Below are positions 43,763 through 51,842 of a stretch of DNA of 64,000 bases, in pieces. Made by a program: the position numbers and the translations under genes. The notes beneath the pieces are model-generated. The model was not told the origin of the DNA. It made no database searches and saw nothing but the letters and a program-made list of their open reading frames with translations. The DNA lies in NCBI RefSeq assembly GCF_900100495.1, contig NZ_FNCT01000017.1, positions 57,425-121,424 of the forward strand. The letters run 5' to 3'. Numbering within the stretch: the stretch's first letter is position 1; each line of letters opens with the position of its first letter. Origin of the DNA: Pseudomonas benzenivorans. Lineage in GTDB: Bacteria; Pseudomonadota; Gammaproteobacteria; Pseudomonadales; Pseudomonadaceae.

Positions 43763-45273
43763 CCGTGGATAGCAACGTCAAACAGTATCTGCAACGTTTC
43801 GGCGTCTCCGAAGCCACCCAACGCTTTCTTTCCAAGGCGCAGAAGATGTTTATCGGCGGGGCCTGGCTGGATGCCTCCGATGGCGGCAGCGCCGAGGTCA
43901 TCGAGCCTTCGACCGAGGGCCTGCTCACGCGCATCCCGATGGGCACCGTGGCCGACCTGGATCGCGCCGTGCAGGCCGCCCGTGGGCAGTTCGACGGCGG
44001 TGCCTGGCGCCAGCTCAAGCCGCTGCAGCGTGAGCGCCTGCTGCACCGCCTGGCCGATCTGCTCGAGGCGAATGCCGCCGAACTGGCCGAGATCGAGTCG
44101 ATCGACATGGGCAAGTCGCTGGTCCAGGCCGGCGCCGTGGATATCCAGGGCAGCATCGACACCTTCCGCTATTTCGCCGGCTGGGCCAGCAAGATCCACG
44201 GGCGCAGCGTCGAGCCGTCGCTGCCGGGCAACTACCTGGCCTATACGCGCAAGGAGCCGGTGGGCGTGGTCGGGGTCATAGTGCCGTGGAACTTCCCGCT
44301 GCAGACCCTGGCCTGGAAACTCGGCGCGGCCCTGGCGGTTGGCTGCAGCGTGGTGGTCAAACCGGCCGAGCTGACCTCGCTGTCGGCCCTGCGCTTCGCC
44401 GAACTGGTGCAGCAGGCCGGCATCCCCGACGGCGTGGTCAACATCGTGACTGGGCGCGGCAGTGTGGTCGGCGCGGCCATGGCCAGCCATCCGGGGATCG
44501 ACAAGCTGAGCTTCACCGGCTCGACCCCGGTCGGCTGCAGCGTGGGCAAGGCGGCCCTGGAGCAGATGAAGCGCCTGACCCTGGAGCTGGGCGGCAAGTC
44601 GCCGGTGATCGTCTTCGCCGATGCCGACCTCAAGGCGGCCGCCCAGGCGGTGGCCAACGGCGTATTCTTCAATTCAGGGCAGGTTTGCGATGCCGGCACC
44701 CGCGCCTATATCCAGCGCAGCATCTATCCGCAGTTCCTGCGCGAGCTGGCCGCCTATACCGCCAGCCTGAAGATCGCCCCGGGTCTGGACCCCGACTGTT
44801 TCATCAGCCCGCTGGTGTCCAGGCAGCAACAGGAGCGGGTGCTCGGCTATATCGCCGCCGGCAAGGCCGAGGGTGCCGAGCTCTATTACGGCGGCGAGGC
44901 GGTTGAAGGGCCTGGCTACTTCGTCCAGCCGACCATCTTCGCCAACTGCCGCAACGACATGCGTATCGTCCAGGAGGAGATCTTCGGCCCGGTGCTGGTG
45001 ACCGCGCCCTTCGATGACGAGGAGGAGGCGCTGGCGCTGGCCAACGACTCGCCGTTCGGCCTGGCCGCCGCGCTCTACTCCAACGACCTGGGGCGCGTGC
45101 ACAGCCTGATTCCGCGGCTGCGCGCCGGCTCGGTGTATGTCAATGCGCACAGCACCATCGACCCGGCCATGCCCTTCGGCGGCTACAAGCAGTCCGGCTA
45201 TGGCAAGGACCTCGGCGCCGAACAACTCGATTACCTGCTGGAGACCAAGGCGGTGTGGATAACCCTGCCCTAA
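43759..45273 (+). CDS. aldehyde dehydrogenase
   Basis: 504 residues from the ATG at 43759 (ATGA overlap with the ureohydrolase gene). Motifs: VPWNFPLQ, catalytic Glu276 in LELGGKSP and Cys310 in SGQVCDAG, and the C-terminal MPFGGYKQSGYGKDLG. Oxidises an aldehyde to the acid with NAD(P). Tight coupling to the ureohydrolase suggests it makes or handles the omega-guanidino aldehyde to acid step, similar to 4-guanidinobutyraldehyde dehydrogenase of the arginine transaminase or decarboxylase pathways. Broad-specificity members (KauB/PuuC type) are similar. Confidence 0.93.
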   Translation: MTVDSNVKQYLQRFGVSEATQRFLSKAQKMFIGGAWLDASDGGSAEVIEPSTEGLLTRIPMGTVADLDRAVQAARGQFDGGAWRQLKPLQRERLLHRLADLLEANAAELAEIESIDMGKSLVQAGAVDIQGSIDTFRYFAGWASKIHGRSVEPSLPGNYLAYTRKEPVGVVGVIVPWNFPLQTLAWKLGAALAVGCSVVVKPAELTSLSALRFAELVQQAGIPDGVVNIVTGRGSVVGAAMASHPGIDKLSFTGSTPVGCSVGKAALEQMKRLTLELGGKSPVIVFADADLKAAAQAVANGVFFNSGQVCDAGTRAYIQRSIYPQFLRELAAYTASLKIAPGLDPDCFISPLVSRQQQERVLGYIAAGKAEGAELYYGGEAVEGPGYFVQPTIFANCRNDMRIVQEEIFGPVLVTAPFDDEEEALALANDSPFGLAAALYSNDLGRVHSLIPRLRAGSVYVNAHSTIDPAMPFGGYKQSGYGKDLGAEQLDYLLETKAVWITLP

Positions 45274-45322
45274 CCATAAGTAGCTACAAACGTCGGTATG
45301 CCGGATGCATCGCGTCGCTCAT

Positions 45323-45330
45323 AACAACAA
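45323..45330 (+). promoter_or_regulatory. candidate Hfq/Crc motif before the small peptide gene
   Basis: AACAACAA followed by ATCAGACGAGG, upstream of the 57-residue gene at 45352. Confidence 0.55.
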
Positions 45331-45351
45331 ATCAGACGAGGTTATGCCCAG

Positions 45352-45525
45352 ATGAACAGCCAAGCCGAACATGCAAGAGCGCAGGACCTGGAGAGGCGCA
45401 TTCGCGTCTACGAGGACATGGAGAAAGAGGATGAGTGGCCGGGCGCGCTGAGCGCGACCGACTATGTCGCCATCACCCTGATGACCCTGGTACTGGTCGT
45501 CGGCTTCTACCTGTGGGGGTACTGA
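45352..45525 (+). CDS. 57-residue single-pass membrane protein beside NCS1 permease
   Basis: 57 residues. The N-terminal half is charged (RRIRVYEDMEKEDEW) and the rest forms one membrane helix (YVAITLMTLVLVVGFYLW). A similar small protein is found between transporter and gbuA in P. aeruginosa. The permease ATG follows 3 bp after the stop, so the two are probably made together, and the small protein may act as a permease subunit. GAGG lies 10 bp upstream of the ATG. Confidence 0.82.
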   Translation: MNSQAEHARAQDLERRIRVYEDMEKEDEWPGALSATDYVAITLMTLVLVVGFYLWGY

Positions 45526-45528
45526 GTC

Positions 45529-47007
45529 ATGGCCAGTCATGATGTCGACCACGGCCTCGAGGCCGAACGCGGCGATACCCCCCTGCTGCCCAGCGAACGC
45601 ATGTGGGGCTTCTGGGAGTTCAGCTACGCCAACTCGGCCCTGGCCATCGCCACCTGGGCCTTCCTGATCGGCGGCGCCACCGCGCTGTTCGTCGGTCCGC
45701 GCGAGGGTATCGCCGCCATCGTCATCGGCAACATCCTCGGCGTGCTGCTGGCGACCTTCGCCACCTGCGTGCCGTGCGGCAAGTACGGCACCGAGCAGTT
45801 CACCTTCCTGCGCAGCATGTTCGGCAGCAACGGCAGCCGCCTGGTCTATGTGCTGGCGGTGGTGTTCCTGACCATGGGTTGGCTGGCGGTGCTGGGGCTG
45901 ATGTTCGGGCGCTCGATCGACGGCCTGAGCGGGCTGGTCTCGGCGCACCAGACCGACGCCAACGGCGGGCTGGCGCTGGCCTCCGGCACCTTTGCCATCG
46001 TCCTGACGGCGATCGTGGTGGCCAAGGGGCCGACCTCGATCAAGGTGTTCAACACAGTAGTCGCGCCGGCGCTGGTGCTGATCATGGGGGTGATGCTCTA
46101 CATGATCCTCGGCAAGCACTCGTTCGCCGAACTGATGGCCTTGCCGGCGCTGGATGCGCCGTTCGACGACAAACGCGTCAATTTCATGATCGCGGTGGAA
46201 GTGAACATGGCCGCCGGCTTCTCCTGGTGGCCCTACATCGGCAACCTGGCGCGGCTGTCGAAGAACCAGCGGACGGCGTTCTGGCCGAACGTCATCGGCA
46301 TCTTCGCCGCCGCGGCACTGGGCGAGGTGGTCGGTCTGCTGGCGGCGGCCGCGCTTGGCAACAGCGATCCGACCATATGGATGACCCATATCGGCGGCCT
46401 CGTCTTCGGCGTGATCGCCCTGGGCTTCGTGGCTTTCGCCAACGTCACCAGCATGATCAACATCCTCTACACCTCGATCGTCGGCCTGCGCCAACTGGCC
46501 GGCAGGAAACTCCGGGAGATGAGCTGGAGCCTGCTGGTGGTGCTGTTCTGCGTGGTGCCGGTGCTGATCGTCTGCTTCGCCCCGGGGATCTACGACGGCT
46601 TCTTCATATTCCTGGTGTGGACCTCGGCCCTGAACAGCGCGCTGGCCGGGATCGGCATCGCCGATTACTTCTTCCTGCGCCGCCAACGCTTGAACCTGCG
46701 CCACCTGTACGCCGCCGAAGCGCAGTCGCCGTACCGCTACTGGAAGGGTTTCAATCCGATCGCCCTGAGCGCGCTGGTCGTCGGTTTCGCCGTCTATGTG
46801 CTGGTGTTCAACCCGCAAACCCTGGCCAACACCACGCTGTTCAGCTTCATCAGCGCCTCGCTGCCGTCCTGCCTGCTGGCCGGCCTGGTCCACTACGGGC
46901 TGACCCGGGTGCTGGCCCAACGCCTGGGCTGGGGCGCCTACCCGAACAGCGACGCCGGCACGATCCGCACTCTCGACCTGGATGCGCGGAGTTACAGCAA
47001 TGACTAA
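45529..47007 (+). CDS. NCS1-family permease (purine-cytosine type)
   Basis: 492 residues with about 12 membrane helices, matching the cytosine permease/NCS1 family: WGFWEFSYANSALAIATWAF at the N-terminus, ANVTSMINILYTSIVGL in the second half. Imports a nitrogenous compound; given the operon, a guanidino acid or base. The start follows the small peptide stop by 3 bp. Its last codons overlap the GMC gene start by 8 bp. Confidence 0.9.
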   Translation: MASHDVDHGLEAERGDTPLLPSERMWGFWEFSYANSALAIATWAFLIGGATALFVGPREGIAAIVIGNILGVLLATFATCVPCGKYGTEQFTFLRSMFGSNGSRLVYVLAVVFLTMGWLAVLGLMFGRSIDGLSGLVSAHQTDANGGLALASGTFAIVLTAIVVAKGPTSIKVFNTVVAPALVLIMGVMLYMILGKHSFAELMALPALDAPFDDKRVNFMIAVEVNMAAGFSWWPYIGNLARLSKNQRTAFWPNVIGIFAAAALGEVVGLLAAAALGNSDPTIWMTHIGGLVFGVIALGFVAFANVTSMINILYTSIVGLRQLAGRKLREMSWSLLVVLFCVVPVLIVCFAPGIYDGFFIFLVWTSALNSALAGIGIADYFFLRRQRLNLRHLYAAEAQSPYRYWKGFNPIALSALVVGFAVYVLVFNPQTLANTTLFSFISASLPSCLLAGLVHYGLTRVLAQRLGWGAYPNSDAGTIRTLDLDARSYSND

Positions 47008-48685
47008 GCGTTATGACTACATCATCATCGGTGCCGGTTCGGCCGGCTGCGTCCTGGCCAATCGCCTCAGCGCGGATCCCGCCACCTCGGTGCTGGTGCT
47101 GGAGTTCGGCGGCAGCGACCGTAGCGTGCTGATCCAGATGCCCAGCGCCTTCTCGATTCCGATGAACACCAAGAAGTACAACTGGCGCTACGAAACCGAG
47201 CCGGAACCCGGTCTCGACGGGCGGCGTGTGCACTGCCCGCGGGGCAAGGTGCTCGGTGGCTCGTCGTCGATCAACGGCCTGGTCTACATCCGTGGCCATG
47301 CCTACGACTTCGACGAATGGGAGCAGCTCGGCGCGCGTGGCTGGGGTTATCGCAACTGCCTGCCGTACTTCAAGCGGGCCGAGAGCTACGAGCAGGGCGG
47401 CGACGCCTACCGCGGCGATGGCGGGCCGCTCAGCACCGGCAACGGCAACCACATGCGCAACCCGCTGTACCGCGCCTGGGTCGAAGCCGGCGCCGAGGCC
47501 GGCTATATCAAGACCGAGGACACCAACGGCTACATGCAGGAAGGTTTCGGCGCCATGCACATGACGGTGAAGAACGGCGTGCGCTGTTCCACCGCCAACG
47601 CCTACCTGCGCCCGGCCATGACGCGGCCGAACCTGACCGTGCTGACCGAGGCCATGACCCGGCGCATCCTCCTCGACGGCAAGCGCGCGGTGGGCGTGGA
47701 ATATGATCGGGGCGGCGAGACCCATACCGTCCATTGCAACCGCGAGGTGCTGGTGGCGTCCGGGCCGATCGGCTCGCCGCACCTGCTGCAGCGCTCCGGC
47801 ATCGGCCCGCGCAAAGTACTCGGCGAGGCCGGCATCGAACTGCGCCACGAGCTGCCGGGAGTCGGGGAGAACCTGCAGGATCACGCGGAGATCTACATCC
47901 AGTTCGGCTGCAAGGAACCGCTGACCCTGAACAGCAAGATGGATCCCTTGAGCAAGCTGCTTATCGGCTTGCGCTGGCTGCTGTTCAAGGATGGCCTGGG
48001 CGCGACCAACCACTTCGAGGCCGGCGGTTTCATCCGCTCCGAGCAGGGCCTGCGCTGGCCGGACATCCAGTTCCACTTCCTCCCGGCAGCCATGCGTTAC
48101 GACGGCAAGAAGCCGATCAAGGGCCACGGCTTCATGGTCCTGACCGGACCGAACAAGCCCAAGAGCCGCGGCCATGTGCGCGCCCGCTCGGCCGACCCCT
48201 ACGAGCATCCGCGGATACTCTTCAACTACCTGCAGCGCGAGGAGGATCGCGAGGGCTTTCGCCGCTGCGTACGCCTGACCCGCGAGATCATCGGCCAGCC
48301 GGCGATGGACCGCTTCCGCGACGGCGAGATTGCGCCGGGGCCATCCGTTCAGAGCGATGCCGAGATCGACGCCTTCGTCCGCGCGAACCTGGAGAGCACC
48401 TATCACCCCTGCGGCAGCTGTCGCATGGGCGAGGACGAACTGGCGGTGGTCGACTCCGAGTTGCGCGTGCGCGGGCTCGAGGGGCTGCGGGTGATCGACT
48501 CCTCGGTGTTCCCGACCGAGCCGAACGGCAACCTCAACGCGCCGACCATCATGCTCGCCGAGCGCGCCAGCGACCTGGTGCGTGGCTGCGCGCTGCTGCC
48601 CGCATCGGACGCCGAGGTCGGCCTGGCGCCCAACTGGGAAACGGCGCAGCGCAGCCGGGCGCCGGTGCGGGATGTCAGGGGCTAA
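47000..48685 (+). CDS. GMC family FAD-dependent alcohol dehydrogenase (BetA-like)
   Basis: 561 residues, full length for choline dehydrogenase-like enzymes. ADP-binding motif IIIGAGSAGC, GMC signature 1 GKVLGGSSSINGLVYIRG, signature 2 GPIGSPHLLQRSGIGP, and the catalytic pair His469 (HPCGSC) and Asn513 (NLNAPT). Oxidises a primary alcohol to an aldehyde. It overlaps the permease gene by 8 bp and is the last gene of the operon, so its product could feed the aldehyde dehydrogenase. The C-terminus is about 20 residues longer than most members. Confidence 0.94.
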   Translation: MTKRYDYIIIGAGSAGCVLANRLSADPATSVLVLEFGGSDRSVLIQMPSAFSIPMNTKKYNWRYETEPEPGLDGRRVHCPRGKVLGGSSSINGLVYIRGHAYDFDEWEQLGARGWGYRNCLPYFKRAESYEQGGDAYRGDGGPLSTGNGNHMRNPLYRAWVEAGAEAGYIKTEDTNGYMQEGFGAMHMTVKNGVRCSTANAYLRPAMTRPNLTVLTEAMTRRILLDGKRAVGVEYDRGGETHTVHCNREVLVASGPIGSPHLLQRSGIGPRKVLGEAGIELRHELPGVGENLQDHAEIYIQFGCKEPLTLNSKMDPLSKLLIGLRWLLFKDGLGATNHFEAGGFIRSEQGLRWPDIQFHFLPAAMRYDGKKPIKGHGFMVLTGPNKPKSRGHVRARSADPYEHPRILFNYLQREEDREGFRRCVRLTREIIGQPAMDRFRDGEIAPGPSVQSDAEIDAFVRANLESTYHPCGSCRMGEDELAVVDSELRVRGLEGLRVIDSSVFPTEPNGNLNAPTIMLAERASDLVRGCALLPASDAEVGLAPNWETAQRSRAPVRDVRG

Positions 48686-49102
48686 GAGACAACTTCGCTC
48701 GCTACGATGCCCAGTAGAGCCCTCTCCATTGGTGGGGGCTCTGCGCTTTGCTAACCTGTGCGAACTGGTGGCGGCCATGCAGCTGAGGCGGCTAGTATCG
48801 TGTCAACCATGAAATGTCGGATCACGTAGGGTGGGTTAGCGGCGCCAAGCGTAGGGCTATCAGGCACCGCCAGCGTGGCGCGCCGCGTAACCCACCAAGC
48901 GCCCCGCCTCGAAACTGGGCCGCGTTGCGCCGATGGTGGGTTACGGCGCAACGGATCTTGCTGGGTCATCGCTATCGGCAGCGGCGCCTAACCCACCCTA
49001 CGAGAGGCTACAAGCCTGGCGTTGAACCGACATTTCAACGCTGTCGCGACACTAGCCGTGGCGGCTAGCACAGGTCATCAGCCCGCTTGAGGCGCACACT
49101 CC
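48686..49102. other. intergenic region, 417 bp, mostly a palindromic element
   Basis: Apart from the element at 48792-49055 there is about 105 bp after the GMC gene, possibly a short terminator region, and 47 bp before the MocR-type gene. No coding frame with support. Confidence 0.6.
48792..49055. mobile_element. MITE-like palindromic element flanked by CTAG (copy 2)
   Basis: 264 bp between CTAG at 48792-48795 and at 49052-49055. The left end TATCGTGTCAACCATGAAAT mirrors the right end (complement TGTCGCGACAGCGTTGAAAT), and both go on to GTCGG. The interior has four GTGGGTTA/TAACCCAC blocks. The left about 105 bp match copy 1 at 8925-9109. No coding capacity. Lies directly in the leader of the MocR-type regulator. 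Confidence 0.72.
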
Positions 49103-50599
49103 ATGAAAGTTCCCGGCGGCATGCTGCTTGCCAGTATCGAGCTGAATCGCAGCGGCTCGGTGCCGCTGTATCGCCAGTTGTACCTGCAGATCCGCCAGCA
49201 GATCCTCAGTGGTCGCCTGCAGGGCGGCACGCGCCTGCCGTCGACGCGCACCCTGTGCACGGAACTGGGCTTGTCGCGGATCACCATTCTCAATGCCTTC
49301 GACCAGCTGACCGCGGAAGGCTTCCTGGAGTCGCGCAGCGGTGCCGGCACCTATGTCGGCGCCGAGTGGGAGGGCCGCGCCGCACCTGGCGACGAGCCGC
49401 CGCAGGCGCCGCGCCTGTCCAGCCTCAGCCAGTCGCTGCTGTCCATGCGCAGCGACCATTTCAGCGGGATCAGCTACACGGCCTGGAACCCGGATTGTCC
49501 GACCTCGTTCCTGCCCAGTCACGCCGGCTACGACGCCTTTCCCATGGCGCTCTGGAAGCGTCTGCTGAGTCGCCACCTGCGCCAGCCGAGCAAGGCCATG
49601 CTCAGCTACGGCGAGTTGCAGGGGCGGCAGGCGCTGCGCGAGGCGATCGCCGCCTACCTGTACGACGCGCGCGGCATCGACTGCAGCGCAGAGCAGGTGG
49701 TGATAGTGTCGGGCGCCCAGCAGGCCTTCAATCTGCTGGGCATGCTCCTGCTCGACCTGCAGGACCGCGTGTGGATGGAGGATCCTGGGCATATCGCCGC
49801 GCGCATTACCTTCCAGGCCCAGGGCTGCCAAATCGTGCCGCTGCGCATCGACGAGGAGGGCATGGACGTGCAGCAGGGCCTGCGCGAGTGCCCCAAGGCG
49901 CGCCTGGCCTTCACCACGCCCGCGCGCCAGCACCCGCTCGGCACCACCATGAGCTACGCGCGGCGACTCGAGCTGATCGAGTGGGCCGGGCGCGAGTCGG
50001 GCTGGATCGTCGAGGACGATTGCGACAGCGAGTACCGCTACCGGGGGCGCGCGCAGCCGGCGCTCTATGCCATGGACCAGCGGGCGCGGGTGATTCACGT
50101 CGGCACCTTCAGCAAGGTGCTGTTCCCGTCGCTGCGCCTGGGCTATGTGATTCTGCCGGAGGCGCTGGTCGAGCCGTTCTGCGCCATGCGCGCGGTGATG
50201 GATCGCAGTCCGCCGACGCTGTTGCAGGCGGTCACCGCCGACTTCATGACGGAAGGCTATTTCCTCGGCCACATCCGGCGTATGCGCGCCCTCTACCGGG
50301 CCCGTCAGGATTGCCTGGTGGAGAAACTGCAGCGGCGCCTGGGCGGCTTCCTCGAGATCAGTCCGGTGGACGCCGGGATGCACCTGATCGGCTGGCTGCC
50401 GCCCGAACTGGATGACGCGGCGGTTGCCGGCGGGCTGGTCGGCCAGCAGATCTATACCTATGCCCTGAGCGACTACTGCATGCAGCGCTACCTGCCGCCC
50501 GGACTGCTGATCGGCTTCGCCGGCACGCCCGAGGAACAGGCCGACGCCAAGGTCGCGGCGCTGGTCCAGGCCCTGCGCAACCTGGGGCACCGGCTGTGA
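49103..50599 (+). CDS. MocR-type regulator (GntR domain plus aminotransferase-like domain)
   Basis: 498 residues. GntR-family winged helix at about 20-90 (VPLYRQLYLQIRQQILSGRL, GTRLPSTRTLCTELGLS) and a fold-type I aminotransferase-like domain after residue 120 with the PLP lysine Lys338 in GTFSKVLFP and the Asp/Tyr set of the family. MocR proteins regulate neighbouring genes with PLP-linked ligand sensing. Lies 137 bp upstream of the TIM-barrel and MFS genes on the same strand and is likely their regulator. GAGG about 10 bp before the ATG. Confidence 0.93.
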   Translation: MKVPGGMLLASIELNRSGSVPLYRQLYLQIRQQILSGRLQGGTRLPSTRTLCTELGLSRITILNAFDQLTAEGFLESRSGAGTYVGAEWEGRAAPGDEPPQAPRLSSLSQSLLSMRSDHFSGISYTAWNPDCPTSFLPSHAGYDAFPMALWKRLLSRHLRQPSKAMLSYGELQGRQALREAIAAYLYDARGIDCSAEQVVIVSGAQQAFNLLGMLLLDLQDRVWMEDPGHIAARITFQAQGCQIVPLRIDEEGMDVQQGLRECPKARLAFTTPARQHPLGTTMSYARRLELIEWAGRESGWIVEDDCDSEYRYRGRAQPALYAMDQRARVIHVGTFSKVLFPSLRLGYVILPEALVEPFCAMRAVMDRSPPTLLQAVTADFMTEGYFLGHIRRMRALYRARQDCLVEKLQRRLGGFLEISPVDAGMHLIGWLPPELDDAAVAGGLVGQQIYTYALSDYCMQRYLPPGLLIGFAGTPEEQADAKVAALVQALRNLGHRL

Positions 50600-50640
50600 C
50601 GCCCGGCCATCGGGGGTTGCTGGAGCAGCGGCAAGTGGTC

Positions 50641-50668
50641 TTAACAATTAGCTGAAAATGGCTATAGG
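50641..50668 (+). promoter_or_regulatory. candidate sigma-70 promoter of the TIM-barrel/MFS unit
   Basis: TTAACA (50641-50646) and TATAGG (50663-50668) with a 16-bp spacer, about 70 bp before the TIM-barrel start. The pattern is a weak match that I picked by eye. Confidence 0.35.
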
Positions 50669-50736
50669 GAAGGTTCCATTCCCGCGCGATAAAGGTACCG
50701 CCGGCCAGCCCGGCGTCTACCCGAGGAATGAACCGA

Positions 50737-51792
50737 ATGAACGCCATCCAAGCGCGCTTCCACGCCCTGCTGAGCCACAAGGCCAGCGGCGACAGCCCAC
50801 CCCCGTTACTCACCCCGCCCGTGGCCGAAAAGCTGCTCGAACGACTGGACCAGTTGCGTCTGTTCGCCCATGCTTATCCGCTGCTGAGCAACCTCACCCA
50901 GGGCTGCCTCAAGCCCGCCGACCTGCTCGATTTCGCCTATGCCCATGAGCTCCAGGGCGTCAGCCTGCACCTGCTCGACGGCGAGGAAAACAGCCTCGCC
51001 AGGATGAACCGGGAGCAGCTCCAGGCCTTTGCCGCCCAGGCCGAGCGCCTGGGCCTCGACCTGCACCTGGAGATCAGCAGCACGCGCAAGGAGGAGGTGG
51101 ATCAGGTCGTGGCCATCGCCAGGACCCTCGGCGTGCGCAACATCCGCGTCTACTCGCGCTACGAGGGACATCTCTCGCGGGTGCTGGACCTGATCGAAGC
51201 GGACCTGCACTACCTCGCCCAACTGGCGGAGCGGCACGATCTGTACTTCGACTTCGAGCAGCACGAGGAGCTCAAGAGCGGCGAGATCGCCCAGTTGCTC
51301 GAGCGCCTGAAGCATCCGCGCCTGCATGCGCTGTTCGACTTCGGCAACATGATCAACGCCTGCGAACAGCCCCTCGCGGCCCTGCACAACCTGGCCGCGC
51401 ATATCCGCCAGGTGCACCTGAAGGGCGTGCACATCGTCCCCGAGCAGAACGGTTTCGGCCACTACGGCGTGTTGCAGGGCAGCGCCGAGGATGACCTGCC
51501 CGGCCCGCGGATGCTCTACGAACTGCTGATGCTGGGTGAGCGGGCGCCGCAGGTCATCGCCTTCATCCTCGAGCAGGAAAACCACTACATCGCCCCGGCC
51601 TTTCGCCAGGCGGACGAGGCGCCGGACCCCTTCATTCCCTTCCGCGAGATGAGCGAGACGACCCTGCCGCCCGGCTACACGGCGCAGCGGATGGCCGCCG
51701 ACGAACGGCGTTGGGCGAACAATCAGATCCGCTACGTGCGTGGCCTGCTCGGCGAACTGAAAATCCTGGCCGAACTGACCCTGGCCGCTTGA
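50737..51792 (+). CDS. sugar phosphate isomerase/epimerase-like TIM-barrel protein
   Basis: 351 residues from the ATG at 50737, chosen over 50728 because GAGG then sits at a normal distance. Xylose-isomerase-like TIM barrel at about 45-260 with metal-type residues in LHLEISSTRKEEVD, YFDFEQHEELK, LHALFDFGNMINACEQPL and VHLKGVHI. Members isomerise or epimerise sugars, ketoses or related acids; substrate unknown. The C-terminal about 90 residues (ITP-type tail) are an extension. Upstream of an MFS gene (gap 49 bp) and downstream of the MocR-type regulator. Confidence 0.82.
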   Translation: MNAIQARFHALLSHKASGDSPPPLLTPPVAEKLLERLDQLRLFAHAYPLLSNLTQGCLKPADLLDFAYAHELQGVSLHLLDGEENSLARMNREQLQAFAAQAERLGLDLHLEISSTRKEEVDQVVAIARTLGVRNIRVYSRYEGHLSRVLDLIEADLHYLAQLAERHDLYFDFEQHEELKSGEIAQLLERLKHPRLHALFDFGNMINACEQPLAALHNLAAHIRQVHLKGVHIVPEQNGFGHYGVLQGSAEDDLPGPRMLYELLMLGERAPQVIAFILEQENHYIAPAFRQADEAPDPFIPFREMSETTLPPGYTAQRMAADERRWANNQIRYVRGLLGELKILAELTLAA

Positions 51793-51834
51793 GGCCCAGC
51801 CGCGCGTGGCAGCAACCCTTTCCTTTCTGTGGAG

Positions 51835-51842
51835 AACAACAA
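51835..51842 (+). promoter_or_regulatory. candidate Hfq/Crc motif at the MFS start
   Basis: AACAACAA between the GGAG ribosome binding site and the ATG at 51842; the last A is the start codon base. Confidence 0.5.

Noticed and set aside
45319..48778. Two long minus-strand frames opposite the permease and GMC genes
   Set aside because: They mirror well-supported genes and show low-complexity Gln/Gly/His/Arg sequence without motifs.
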